Part shown: positions 43,695 to 55,327 of the stretch, one piece after another
Position numbering within the stretch: the first letter of the stretch is position 1
Layout of the letters: each line of letters begins with the position of its first letter
Assembly: GCA_025766275.1 (NCBI GenBank)
Contig: JAFKAC010000123.1
Span: 1 to 64,000 of the forward strand
Length of the DNA: 64,000 nt
Source of the DNA: Lactarius indigo
Lineage: Eukaryota > Basidiomycota > Agaricomycetes > Russulales > Russulaceae
Direction of reading: 5' to 3'
Translations under genes and position numbers: made by a program
The notes under the pieces: generated by a model
Seen by the model: the letters and a program-made list of their open reading frames with translations, nothing else
Told to the model about the DNA's origin: nothing
Databases searched by the model: none

Positions 43695-44930
43695 CTAATC
43701 TGCTCTTGATTCCTGCCTCATTCGCTCTGCTTCATCTTCCATTCGCGCTAGTATGTTAGCCCTTTCGAGACGATAGAGACTGTCCTTTTTATCCACAACT
43801 ACCATCTCCCTATCCATCTGCAGTTGCCGAATCTGCCTCTCGAGTTGATCTTCAGCAAAGGCGAACTGCCGAAAATGGCGCAGTTCCTGAATAAGGGTGA
43901 CATCCCCGATACGCATTAGTAGTAGATTGGTGGGGTGTCGATCGTGGAGCATGAAATACTCCTCATGGGGAATGAATGTGCGGTTGTTTTTTGGGAGATG
44001 GGGGGTAGCATAGAGGGGTTTGCCATAGAGGAAACCCGACCCCAAAGCTAGTCCTGAGTACGAAGGGGTCTCCTGCTCAGATAACCTGTATGTGGGATGC
44101 TTGTATTGTCAGTCCGTTGGGGAGCTTGATCGGGAATGGAATGTAATTGGGTCCTTGATTGACCCGGAACCCTTCAGGGACGACAGCCCTGGTTGCTGGG
44201 TCTCGTTCACCCATTGGTGTATAACGAGCCGCTTGTGCCACGGCGACTTGTCCTCTGTGTAAAGGGTTCCCCACTGCGTCGACAAGGAAGGGAGTGGCGG
44301 CTGGATCTTCAGCGTAGAATTCATGGTTAAGGAATGTGTGCCTGATGGGGTAGTGGTCTCCAAGCTCGTTTTCATCCTCATCCTCGTCCAATACTCCCTC
44401 CACTCTTTCATCATCTGTCGTCAGCATGCGGCGATATGCAGTTGCTCCCGCTGCCACCGCGCCGCTGTTTCCTTCCATTCTCGTTCGTATTTCTGTATGG
44501 CATTGGGCGGCTTCACCACACGGGACAGCTGCTTGAAGCCGAAAGAGTTCGTCTTCTGTGAGGAAGACTTTGGGCTCACCGGTGTTGGGGTTGGTAAGGG
44601 CGTAGATTGGTTGTGGAGGTGTTGGTTGAGTTGTTGCTGGATCGTCGCTGAGAGTTCCCTGTACGGGCATAGGGAATCATTGCAGTGTCTGCTGCAATTC
44701 TTCAGCAGTGATAGGCCCATTTCCCTCATGCTGCATGGCAGGATCTTCTGCGGTTGCAGCTCTAATGGCTGTGGTGTTGTTGGTGGAGTCGGGGTCAACA
44801 AGCATGGTGGTGGAGTTGTTGACAAGAGTGGAGAGGAGTGCGAGCTGGTCATTGCGTCGAGTAGAGGACATGGAAGGAATGGGTGATGGAGACTCATCGT
44901 GGTGGGAGGTCATCCTTATATGTGTTTCTC
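43695..44930 (-). pseudogene. G5 C-terminal Pol extension
   Basis: It is homologous to the G2 extension over its length: EDELFRLQAAVPC, HYPIRHTFLNHEFYAEDP, GFLYGKPLYATPHL, IPHEEYFML and the coiled-coil tail. A stop near 44074 interrupts it after IQASHIQVI. Where G2 has TGA at 39674, G5 keeps CGA, so the extension was originally read through with Pol. Confidence 0.7.
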
Positions 44931-46629
44931 TGTCGGGGTTGGAACTCTTGAACTCCCAAACAGCCTCATTGGCAAATATGTCATCCTTATCTATCCATTG
45001 GTTATCTGAGTCAGGATACCCCTTCCACTTTACGAGATACTGCAGCTGTCATCTTCTGCCGAATCGCCGAGAGTCTAGAATCTTCTCGACCTCGTATTCT
45101 TCCTCGTTATCAACCAAATCAGGTGGTGGGCATTGATAGTTTGGTCCGTGCATGGGTGTTTCACGATAAGGCGCGAGAAGGTCTATGTGGAAGACGTCAT
45201 GGATGCTCCACTGTGTGGGAAGTTCGAGACAATAGTTGACAGGGGACATCACCTGGACGACCTTAAATGGTCCATGCCGTCTAGCAGCTAGTTTTGTGGT
45301 TGGTTGATGCGTGCGTAAGTGGTGTCCTTCAAGCCACACGAGGTCTCCTTCTTTGAATTTGGGCGTATCTTTATGTTTGACCCATGACTTTTGTGCCCGG
45401 AGCATACAAGAGAAAGCATGTTGCCACGCCTGTTTGAACTGATCCAATCTTAGTGACACCTGTGGGATAGGGGAAGGCCTATTGGTCCAATCAGCGCGAG
45501 GGTTGAACCCTGATAAGAGGAAGAAGGGGGACTCCCGCGTGGTTTCATTAGGCCAGTTGTTATGCGTGAATTCCACCATTGGCAGATAACGAACCCAGTC
45601 ATCTTGTCGCTCATTTACCCAGAAATGGAGGTATTGTTCCAGCCACTGATTTGTCCGCTCCGATTGGCCGTCAGTCCTAGGATGATAAGCGGTCGAGATG
45701 TTTTGGCTGATGCCAAGAATCTTGCATATCTCCCGCATGAACTTGGATGCGAAGTGGGGATCTCAATCACTGATAACATGCGAGGGGAGTCCGAATCGTG
45801 GGAAAACGTGGGTAACGTACAGGGCAGCTGTCCCTTCGGCCGTTATTTCTTCGTTGCAGGGGATGAAGACGGCGGCTTTAGTACAGTCATGATCCGTTAT
45901 TGTTAGAATAGAGTTGTAGCCACAGGAGACAGGGAGTTTGGTGATAAAGTCCACTGCAATAGTCTCAAATGGCAGGGCTTCTGGTTTGGGATAAATGGGT
46001 TGTAAGGGCACTCTAATGGGTCGGAGGTTGACTTTGTGTCGCTGACACTCTGCGCAGCCTTTGACGTAGTCCATAACGTTGTTCTTCATTTGCGGCCACC
46101 AGTAGTGTCATTTGGTAAGTTGAAGGGTACATTTGATACCGGGATGGCCGTAGACTAGAGAGTCGTGATGAGTGGCAATGATGGTGCATTTATCATGGAT
46201 ACTGCTGGTGACCACTCAGCATTCATCCTTGTACCACGTCCCTTCGATGTCTTTTAGTTTGTGAGCATCAACCCAAGGTTTTAACTTAGCTGTATCTTGC
46301 TCGTAAATGGGATGTTCTGGGGTCATTTCCACTGGTAAGATCTCGGGTCTCCAGTGTGGATGTTGTGGTTCCTCTAATGTAGTAGCGTGTGCGAAGACAC
46401 TCTCTGGTAATACTGTTATTCCTTCGTTATCGTTTTCCCCTTAATCGTAGTCCGGTCTTTGTGATAGGGCGTCAGCGCGTCCATTAGAAGTCCCTTTGAT
46501 GTGATGAATCTCAAAATTGTATTCCGAGAGTTTGAGTACTTCCCTGGCTACATGCCTGCTGATCTTTTGTGGCGACCTCCAGTATTGCAGGTTGAGGTGA
46601 TCGGAAAACACTTTGATTTTGTGGGGGGA
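44931..46629 (-). pseudogene. G5 RNase H end, integrase and chromodomain
   Basis: KIKVFSDHLNLQYW, then the finger and integrase core as in G2, then EYEVEKILDSRRFGRR. Stops: TAA near 46442, TGA near 46208 (shared with G2), TGA near 46110 and 45763 (CGA expected; G2 has CGA at the first), and TGA near 45050. Confidence 0.8.
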
Positions 46630-46941
46630 TGTCACGTTTCGACTCGAACTAATCCATGAACCCTTACTGTACCGGTTGCGATTACGGCTGTAAGGTATAT
46701 TAGTCGTGGACTTACTTACGGTGATACGGTAGTGCGATAGGTGATAGGATACGATAGCTGACTGATGACTGACGCCACTAGTACTGGTACTAGTAGTATT
46801 AGGGTTCGAGATGTTTCTGCGATACGTTGGACGCTACTTACAGTGACTCATAGCAGCGCGTCTAAGCCTGCTCGACTTGTGTATTTAAACTGTCTTGCGA
46901 AGACCAAGATACGCCATCTTGGTCTTCTTGAATCGTCACTT

Positions 46942-46988
<47 letters not shown>

Positions 46989-47187
46989 ATCTCTCTCCGT
47001 CAGATCGTTAGAATTTCACATCCGACTTCAGTTGTGACCAAGTACAAGACAGCCAGGCTTGCCAGTGTACCTCCGTGTATTCACTTGGGCGAGAGCACGG
47101 ACCTCCGTGTCGTCGTGTCGGCATATCTGCTAAGTTGTTACCGCCTCCACCGAGCTCAAGTCGAGCTAACGTCGTGACGGCATTACA
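46630..47187 (+). repeat. 5' LTR of G4 with CT microsatellite
   Basis: TGTCACG...CATTACA, 558 bp, followed by TTAAGACCAAGATCC, the primer-binding region shared with G2. An uninterrupted (CT)n tract lies at about 46941-46986. The phrase GAAGACCAAGAT...CATCTTGGTCTTC, also in the G2 LTRs, can form a hairpin. Confidence 0.85.
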
Positions 47188-47190
47188 TTA

Positions 47191-49269
47191 AGACCAAGAT
47201 CCCATCGTGGCCATAACAACAAGAGACCAGTGGACGAGTTTCCGTCCCTACTCGCTCCCCAGAAGAGGAGATTGCAATGTCCCTACGCGCTTCTTGGGTG
47301 CTGCACAGTGGAGGGACAGACAGGAAGAAACAGGATATTTTGTGGAGTTTAACGGACCAAGCAGGTTCCAACCAGTTGAGTTCAACTTCGACCACTTGTG
47401 TTGGACAGAAGTTACGTGGAACCCTATAGACGAGCACTGGGACGTCGTCAGACCAGCAGGGCCAAGGTACCGCTGCAACATTGACACGCGAGAACTCAAT
47501 AGTAGGGCGGATTGGGGCCCTGTCGACGGACAACTACAAGAGCATACCACCAGAGAGGCAGTGTCAGAAGAAATCAGTGAAAACGAATGAAGCCGAGAAG
47601 GCGAAGAAGAAGAAAGTCAAGGAAGGCAACCGGATCAGACAGAAAGTAGCGGAGGAGCCATACAAGACTTCCTCATCAAACGAGCTGAGTCCGCACACAT
47701 CACAGAGCCAGAGCCAATTCACATTTGATCACCAGCTATCATGGCAACCACAACACAAGCAATGGAGGAAGTCGCGCTAGAAGAGTCACGCGCAATACGA
47801 GAAAAAGCAAGGGCAATACTTATGCCCATCAACCCAGAAACTGGACGACGAATGACAGCCGACGACGCCGCAATATTCCGAGCCATAGGATCCGACAGAG
47901 GAGACCCACCATCTGGGGGACCTCTAGCATTAGAACTACCCCCAGGAGTGGGAGGCCCAAGTGGCGATCCACCACCACCACCAGACGGGGGAGTCCCTTT
48001 TGACCTAAGAAGAACAGGGCCACCACTAGGACCGCCCGCAGGACCTCCAGGAGGAGGTGGAGGTGGTGGAGGTGGTGCAGAAGGCGCCGGAGGAGGAGGA
48101 CATCATAACGAGAAACTCACCGGCGAGCCACCTTCCATTTTTGACGGCGACAGACTCAAAGTCGACCAGTTTCTGACGCAGTGGCACGTATATTGGGGGA
48201 TGAACTTGGACGCCCCCATCATGCGAAACGACTACAGGAGGTGCCTCCTGTTTTTGTCCTACATCAAAGGCGGAGCAGTCAGCGAATGGGTCCTGTCCTT
48301 CCTGAACTGGCTCAACAGACAAATACAACGAGGGATCAGTCCCTATATGTGAGAACTGTGGGACGCCGTAGCTGACGGCTTCAGCCAGCGATTCGAGAAC
48401 ACGCTGGAACGAGAACAAGCGCAAGCCATATTGAGAAAAGGCTTTAAGATGACCGGAGAGGACATTGACAAGTACGTCAATGACTTTGGACAGCTGGCAC
48501 GGAAAGCTCATTACCGCCTCAACGAACCACAAACCATCGACCTCTTTACGTCGGGGCTGCCCAAGGAACTGTTCAAGAACGCATTCCAGTTCGACGACCC
48601 AATCACGTTCGATGACTGGAAGAGGGCCGTCCTCAAAAGACAGAAGAACTACATACATCTCAAAGCCAGATTGAATGAGTACAAGAATACGACAACACAA
48701 CCGAAAAAGCAGAGCAGTAACGCAGGGTGGACGCTCCCGCAAAACCTACCCCAGACGAATCCTTGGGCAATGGACACCTCAGCGGACCGCGCCAAAGTCC
48801 GACTCGCAGGCTCTGAAGACATAGACTTCAACAAGCTACCCCACATGTGGTCTCCCCCCCCATTTCCACCGAGGGGAGGGCCTGGAACTAGAGGACGAGG
48901 CAGAGGGGGATCCCGCAGGGACTTAAGGAATGTCCTTTGCTATAACTGCAACGCGCCAGGACATCTCTCACGAAATTGTCCATACCCGTGACCGCAGAGA
49001 CAGTGGCCAAACCCCCCTTCCAGCAGTAGAATGACCGAGACCACATGGTACCTGCAGGGACCTGTGTCGCAATACAAGCTGTCACTGGCGGGACATATGT
49101 CCCCAGCTCCCAGCGCAACGCCAATGCCCCAAATTAATGCGGCGAGCACGAAAACAGCAGGAGAACAAGCAAAGGAGTGGCTTACGCAAGTAGCCAACAG
49201 TACGGACGAGGTAAAGGACCTCATCCTTCAAGACTTGTGGGGAAAGGAGGGTTTTCGGGATGCCTGAAC
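47191..49269 (+). pseudogene. G4 Gag with CCHC knuckle
   Basis: One frame runs from just after the LTR (IVAITTRDQWTSF) to TGA at 49265-49267, interrupted by TGA at 47588, near 47729, at 48350 and at 48989. Features in order: the N-terminal block, a glycine/proline-rich tract, FLTQWHVYWGMN, NEPQTIDLFTSGLPKELF, and zinc knuckle CYNCNAPGHLSRNC. Most of the stops fit CGA or similar codons after C-to-T change. Confidence 0.75.
49249..49255 (+). promoter_or_regulatory. candidate -1 frameshift site in G4 (GGGTTTT)
   Basis: Gag reads GAG GGT TTT CGG GAT GCC TGA. Pol resumes one base back as GGG TTT TCG (GFSGCLNPSVWVRAL). The heptamer and position are the same as in G2. Confidence 0.6.
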
Positions 49270-51300
49270 CCGTCAGTCTGGGTGAGGGCTCTTCAATGTA
49301 ATTCTGTAATTGTGACAACGCGCTATCGATCTATGCAAATTCCAGTAACTGTCCGTACGAATTACCAAACAACTGAAACAAACGCGCTGGTTGACTCTGG
49401 AGCAACCGACAACTTCATCCGACCTAGTTTAGCAGCCCGGGCCGGCGTCCCGGTGCAGCAACTAGGTTCACCTCGCAAAATATGGAACATAGACAATACG
49501 GAAAACAAAGCTGGGTTGATCACTCATTATGTCAACCTAGAAGTAAAAACACGAGGGCAGATAAAACAAATGACCTTCTTGGTCACCGACCTTGGAAGCG
49601 AAGACATGGTGCTGGGCTACCCATGGCTAAGCGCCTTCGAACCAACTATTAGCTGGGCTACGGCAACCATGCACCAAGACATGCAACCGGTAGTACTGGC
49701 TACTACTGAAGAGTTACTCTCATCAACCACGATCTGAGCACTAATTGTGGCAGAAAAAGAAGACATCTTACGGGATCTAGAGGAAGCAACTTTCGCTAGA
49801 GCCACTACCTCGACGGAGTTGGCCATACAGGCGAAACAACAACAGACAGCAGCCGTGCTTCCCTCCAAGTACGCCATGTTTAGCAAGTTATTTAGCAAGC
49901 AAGCCTTGCACCGCTTTCCTCCGGCAAGGCCGTGGGATCACGCAATAGACTTCAAACCATCCACACCGGCAGCCATAGATTGCAAAATATACCCCATGAC
50001 ACAGAAAGAAGAGAGCGAACTCAAGGAGTTCCTAGATGAAAAGCTAAAACAGGGGCATTTACGCCCTTCCATCTCCCCGTACACATCCTCCTTTTTCTTC
50101 ATTAAAAAGAAGGACGGAAAGCTGCACCCCGTACAGGATTACCGGGTGATCAACTCCCACACTATCCGCAACCAGTACCCGCTCCCGCTCATTCAAGACC
50201 TCATCCTCGACCTCAGCAACGCCCATATCTACATGAAACTTGATACTCGCTGGGGCTACAACAACATACGGATTTGCGAGGGCGACCAGGAGAAAGCGGC
50301 GTTCAAAACCAAATTTGGCCTCTTCGAACCAACGGTCATGTTCTTTGGCCTCACTAATTCCCCCGCGACCTTCCAGGCGATGATGAACCATATTTACTGC
50401 GACACAATAGCAAAGCACGAACAACTGGGCACCATGATACGTGTTTACATGGATGATATCAGGATTGCCACTCACTTTGAGCACAACTTAACAGCCCACG
50501 TCGCTGCGGTACGGGACATCTTGCGTATCGCACAAGACCACGACCTCTACTTCAAACTTGAGAAGTGTCTGTTTCATCAGCCGTGTATGGATTACCTGGG
50601 GGTAATCCTTGAGAGGGGGGTGACCCGAATGGACCCTGTAAAAGTTCAAGGAATCAAAGATTGGCCCATGCCAACGAAAGTCAAAGACGTCAGATCCTTC
50701 CTCGGCTTTTGCAACTTTTACAGACTTTTTATCCGCGGCTTCGCAACTCACGCCAAACCACTCACCAAGTTAACACGAAAAGACGAAGAATGGCAGTGGA
50801 CAGAAGAAGAGGACAAGGCATTCAACAAGCTAAAGAGCCTTGTCACGGAAGAACCAGTACTAGCACACCCCGTCCTCCAAGACCCATTTGAGCTAGAGGT
50901 CGACACCTCGGGCTACACGGTGGGAGCCGTGTTACTACAAAAAAAGACTGACGGAAAGCGACACCCCATAGGCTACTACTCGGCAACGCTCTCCAAAGCA
51001 GAACGAAATTATGACATCTATGACCTAGAGTTGCTCGCAATAGTCAAGGCCCTGCGGAACTGGAGGCCACTGCTCGCAGGAGCCCCACACAAAATCAAAA
51101 TCTATTCGGACCACTTAAATCTACAGTATTGGAAGTCGCCACAGAAGATCAGCAGACGGGTTGCTAGGGAAGTACTCGAGCTCTCTGAGTACGACTTTGA
51201 AATTCACCACATCAAGGGAAGGAACAATGGAAGAGCCGACGCCTTGTCACGCCGACCTGACTACAGCCAGGGGACAGAGGACAACAGTGAAGTTGTGGTG
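49256..51300 (+). pseudogene. G4 protease, reverse transcriptase and RNase H
   Basis: Protease: ALVDSGATDNF and VLGYPWLSAF, frame closing at TGA 49735-49737. The RT frame 49747-51645 is open: KKDGKLHPVQDYRVIN, FGLTNSPATFQ, catalytic VYMDDIRIA, DYLGVILERG, then RNase H ELEVDTSGYT and SDHLNLQYW. In protease-RT it lacks only the stop at 49735; RT and RNase H look structurally intact. Confidence 0.85.
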
Positions 51301-52740
51301 CTACCGCCCGAAGTCTTCGTCAGAACCCTCAATACGGCACGAATGCTCATTCTTAACCCAAACCTGACGCAACCACAGCATCAACAAGACGAAGAAGTAA
51401 TCAAGGTGTGGGTCGACCCCCACCAACTCAAGAAGATACAAGGAGAGTGGTACAAGGATGGCAGGTTCGTAATAACAGGACCAGCATCGATGCATCACAT
51501 ACTAATCCATGATCACCACAATTTACCAATACACAGACACCCCGGAATCGCGAGGACGCAACGAATCCTAGAAAGACATTATTGGTGGCTGCAACTGCGA
51601 AAGGACGTGTACGAGTACGTCCAAGGATGTGCCGAGTGCCAGTGAAACAAAGTCAACACACGCCCTATACGAGCGACTTTACACCCCATTACGCCAACAC
51701 TTGACGCAACTCCCTTTCAAACCGTGGCAGTGGACTTTATCACCAAGCTGCCGGAATCAAAGGGGCATGACAGCATCCTCACCGTCACAGACCACGACTG
51801 CGGCAAAGCCTTGGTGTTCATACCATGCAGAGAAGAAATAACAGCAGAAGAAACCGCGGCATTGTACGTCACTCATGTCTTTAAACGATTTGGACTGCCG
51901 CGCAAAATCATTAGCGACTGAGACCCGCAATTCACATCCAAGTTCACAAGGGAGACGTGCTGGATCCTGGGGGTCCAACAAAACATATCCACAGCATACC
52001 ATCCACGCACCAATGGACAATCAGAAAGAACTAACCAGTGGCTAGAACAGTACTTGCGCTTTTGGGTAAATGAGCGTCAAGATAACTGGACCACTTATCT
52101 GCCAATCGCAGAATTTGCGCACAACAACTGGCCCCATGAGCACACGAAACAGTCGCCATTCCAGCTTCTGATGGGATACGACCCCCAAGCTGATTGGACG
52201 GATAAGCCCTCTCCTATTCCCCAAGTGACCGTGCGACTGACGCAGCTAAAAGAGGCCAGGGATACCGCCCAACGTCTCATGAAAAAGGCACAAGAAGCAT
52301 GGGTACGCAACAAAGATATGCCCAAATTTCACGTCAACGACCTCGTGTGGTTGGAAGGAAAACACCTCTGGACCAATCAACCCACGGCAAAATTAGCGGC
52401 GCGACACCATGGACCTTTCAGGATAAGTCAGGTGATGTCGCCTTACAATTATTGATTGGAGCTTCCCACGCAGTGGAGCATACATCCAGTGTTCCACATC
52501 GATCTTCTCACCCCGTACAAACAAACTCCCTTACATGGGGAGAACTTTACACGACCGCCCCCGGAGCTTATCGATGGAGAAGAGGAATACGAGGTCGAGG
52601 CCGTTCTGGACGCCCGGCATTTCGGAAGAAAGAAACGCCTTCAATACCTCATCAAATGGAAGGGCTACTCAGACTCGGAGAATCAGTGGGTCGATAAGGA
52701 TGACGTCTTTGCGCCGGAAGCAATTTGTCTATATCAGGAA
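51301..52740 (+). pseudogene. G4 integrase with chromodomain
   Basis: HHCC finger (HHNLPIHRHPGIARTQ, CAECQ), core D, D, E (AVDFITKLPE, SD-stop-DPQF, NGQSERTNQW), then chromodomain EYEVEAVLDARHFGRK with YLIKWKGYSDSENQWV. TGA at 51643 (CGA in G2), 51919 and 52453 (Arg CGT in G2) interrupt it; all fit CGA to TGA. Confidence 0.85.
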
Positions 52741-53974
52741 ACGCAAGCGCAGGGGCAGCGAGTTAAAACGAGCAGTGCGAAGGTTGAAGGAAGTCATCCC
52801 TCTTTCCTTCGTTCTACCATCTCTCACATGCCTACTTCCCCTCTGTGACATGTCACCCAAGCAGCGCTCCTCGACTCCCTCACACAAGACGCCAACACCC
52901 TCTTGGCTGAGGACGACGATACCGAAGTACCCAACACTCAGATCACACCATGGATGCCTCTTGCACCAGCAGAGGGGCCCATCACCGCACAAGAGTGGGC
53001 CCACATCATCACCAGATTCCCCGATCCAACAACTACCCCAGATGACGAATCCGCCGTCGTCCACATCTTTCGAGACCATCGCGGGGAACGCGAACCGATC
53101 GCTGCTATCCCCCCAAGCGACGACCTCGTCGGCGTTTGCGGAATTTTCCCGAGCAACGACCAGCGTTCAAGCACTGATGGAGTACGAGTTGGAGGGGTGG
53201 AGGAGAGTAGCAGCGGAGTGGCAGAAGGAACAGCTCGACTCCGCAGCGGCCCGACTGAGGGAGATGCGCAAGCGATGGCAGCGATGGAGGCAGCTGAGGC
53301 TGGCCATGACGATGACGATTACTACCCGGCGAGCCACGCCTTCCTTCGAACGAAAAGTGACCCTACTAATCCCCTCATCACACCCTGGCTCGTCTACACC
53401 GATGGGTCCCCCATGTATTGAGGACGTGTGCGCGTGCCTGGTGCCGCCGATCACCGTCCGTTCACCGCTGCCAACGACCCCACACATGTCATTGCGCCTG
53501 AAGGGTTCAGGGCGAACCAACGACCCCATTACATTCGATACCCCATCACCAGGGCCCGACGGAGTAGAGCGGGACTGCGTCGCACGTCCAAATTATTGGA
53601 GGGGCCGACCCCCTCATACTGGGAGTAATACCGGGGTCGCCGCACGTGTACGGTAAGCCCTTCTACGCCGAGCTGCATGTATCGGCTGCCCTTCGCCCCA
53701 CGTACCCCCACGAAGACCTCGTCGTCTTCGAGGTGGATCGTGTCACTGACCGCGCACTCAACCGCATCAACGACGAGTCGCTCACTGCGGAGGTCACGCG
53801 CTTCCGCGTGGCTAGCTATGAGCTAGATTGACTCCGAGCTAGGGTGAGTCAGCTCCGCGCAATGATCAAGTGTGTGCAAGATGACAGGCGCGATGCCATT
53901 TACCGGTTGGAGCATGCCACGGCGCTTGAGCGCATTGCCGACGAACAACGGGACTGGCCGGCGAGGGACTTTTG
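52741..53974 (+). pseudogene. G4 C-terminal Pol extension, cut by copia 3
   Basis: It continues the chromodomain frame past TGA 52846-52848. Blocks align with G2 (YYPASHAFL, APEGFRANQRPHYI, VYGKPFYAELHV, LTAEVTRFR, then coiled coil). Stops lie near 53419, 53627 and 53829. The DNA also has a second open frame (MEYELEGWRRVAAEW) that aligns with an alternative frame of G2. The copia 3 LTR ends it at ARDF. Confidence 0.65.
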
Positions 53975-54547
53975 TGTTGATAAGTGACCCTTGCGCACTT
54001 AGCGGCTCGTACTGGTCCGGACTTGCAGCATGGACTGCTTTAGATTAGATATACAGGACTTGTAGATTAGATACTATTTGATCTGTACAATCTGAACTTA
54101 TCATTGCGTCATACATGACATCACTGTACTTCTATGACATCATACATCCGGACTCTGCGTTGTATATTACCCTTGTACTTTCCTTTGTTCCGTACTTAGT
54201 TCTATCCTTATTATGATGTCACTATGATATCATTTAGCTCTGGACTCTCCTTATTCTTTCTCCCTTTGTTCTCAGAACGTCCACTCCTTTGTCCGTTTGT
54301 AGAACAATAGTTTCTTGTACTGCGTGACTTAGTGTTACATCCCTTGTACAGTGTCACTACCAGAAAGTGTATAAGTAGAGTACCATGTATGCTCCTGGTC
54401 CACATCAGTTCTCACTGCTTGTGTGCCAGACACTCTTGCTTTACCTTGTCAAGACTTCCCTGTTGCTGTTTCCAGCCACCCAGCCTATCTCACCACAGAA
54501 CACTTTGTCACTCTGTGAGTATGCTATCTATGTGTGCTGTTCATCAG
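53975..54547 (+). repeat. 5' LTR of copia 3
   Basis: TGTTGATAAGTG...GCTGTTCATCA, 573 bp, with a TATAAGTAG box near 54370 as likely promoter. The same LTR family occurs as a solo copy at 25318-25879 and a partial copy at 21215-21650. Confidence 0.92.
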
Positions 54548-55327
54548 GTTATGGGCCCTGGTGCCCTAGCCACTCCACTTGGCTGGTCACTGTCTTCCTA
54601 GGAGGACACACCAGGCTAAGGTCTGTCTGGGGCCTTACCAGCCTTGCCCAAGGCAGAGGACAGTGGGGCGCCACTTGTCTCTGCTAAGGAACCTCCTGTG
54701 TATGTACTGCCCAGTAGTCCTACTTTCACCCCTACTGTTTTCCTAGCCCCTGCGCTATGCGCAAGGAGACTGGGTCTGGTAGCCCCTTAACTTCAAAATA
54801 TCCAGGCGTGCATGGCCCACTGGGCTGTGTATTGTGGAGCTTAGCACCAGCTGTCTCTGGTGCTCCACACTGGGCACAGGATCTCCTCACCATGGGAGTG
54901 TAAAACCTGGTTCAGGCTCTGGGGGGTGTTCACCTTATGGTGTTCTGCAACCAGATACCTGCCTTGTAGCGGCAATGGGAAAGGATTCAGTAAAGCCACT
55001 TGTGGCGATGAGGCAACCAACAGGCCGAGAAGGCTGAGGTAGACAGCCTTGGGCTCTGAAAGCAATCCCTTCACCTTCCCCCTGACGCAAACCATTTGAG
55101 CTGTGTCTTAGACACATCCTGGCTGGCAGCTAGCTCATGGTATGGCAAAGGGACACTCTCAACCTGGGCCTAGCCCTTGTATCACTGGCATACTATCAGG
55201 AGGCAGGACGTGTTAGCGTTCTGGCCTTACAGAATCACAGACAGGAGTGGTACCCCCTCTATCTTTATGTCTTGCAACTATGAAGCGCTGTCGCTGACTG
55301 CTCCTCGGCGATAGGTAAATCATCCCA
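54548..55327. other. untranslated leader of copia 3
   Basis: About 780 bp between the LTR and the gag-pol ATG. It starts GGTTATGGGCCC, the place of the primer-binding site. No frame of note is seen; packaging signals would be expected here. Confidence 0.6.

Larger units (their letters stand above)
43154..46629 (-). mobile_element. gypsy G5, 3' half (RNase H to LTR)
   Basis: Minus-strand relative of G2, cut at 46629 by the G4 5' LTR. Order on the minus strand: RNase H end, integrase, chromodomain, C-terminal extension, 3' LTR. Confidence 0.85.
46630..53974 (+). mobile_element. gypsy chromovirus G4, 3' LTR missing
   Basis: 5' LTR 46630-47187, gag, protease, RT, RNase H, integrase, chromodomain and extension. 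Copia 3 interrupts the last coding stretch at 53975. It keeps the longest gypsy reading frame in the window (632 codons). Confidence 0.9.
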
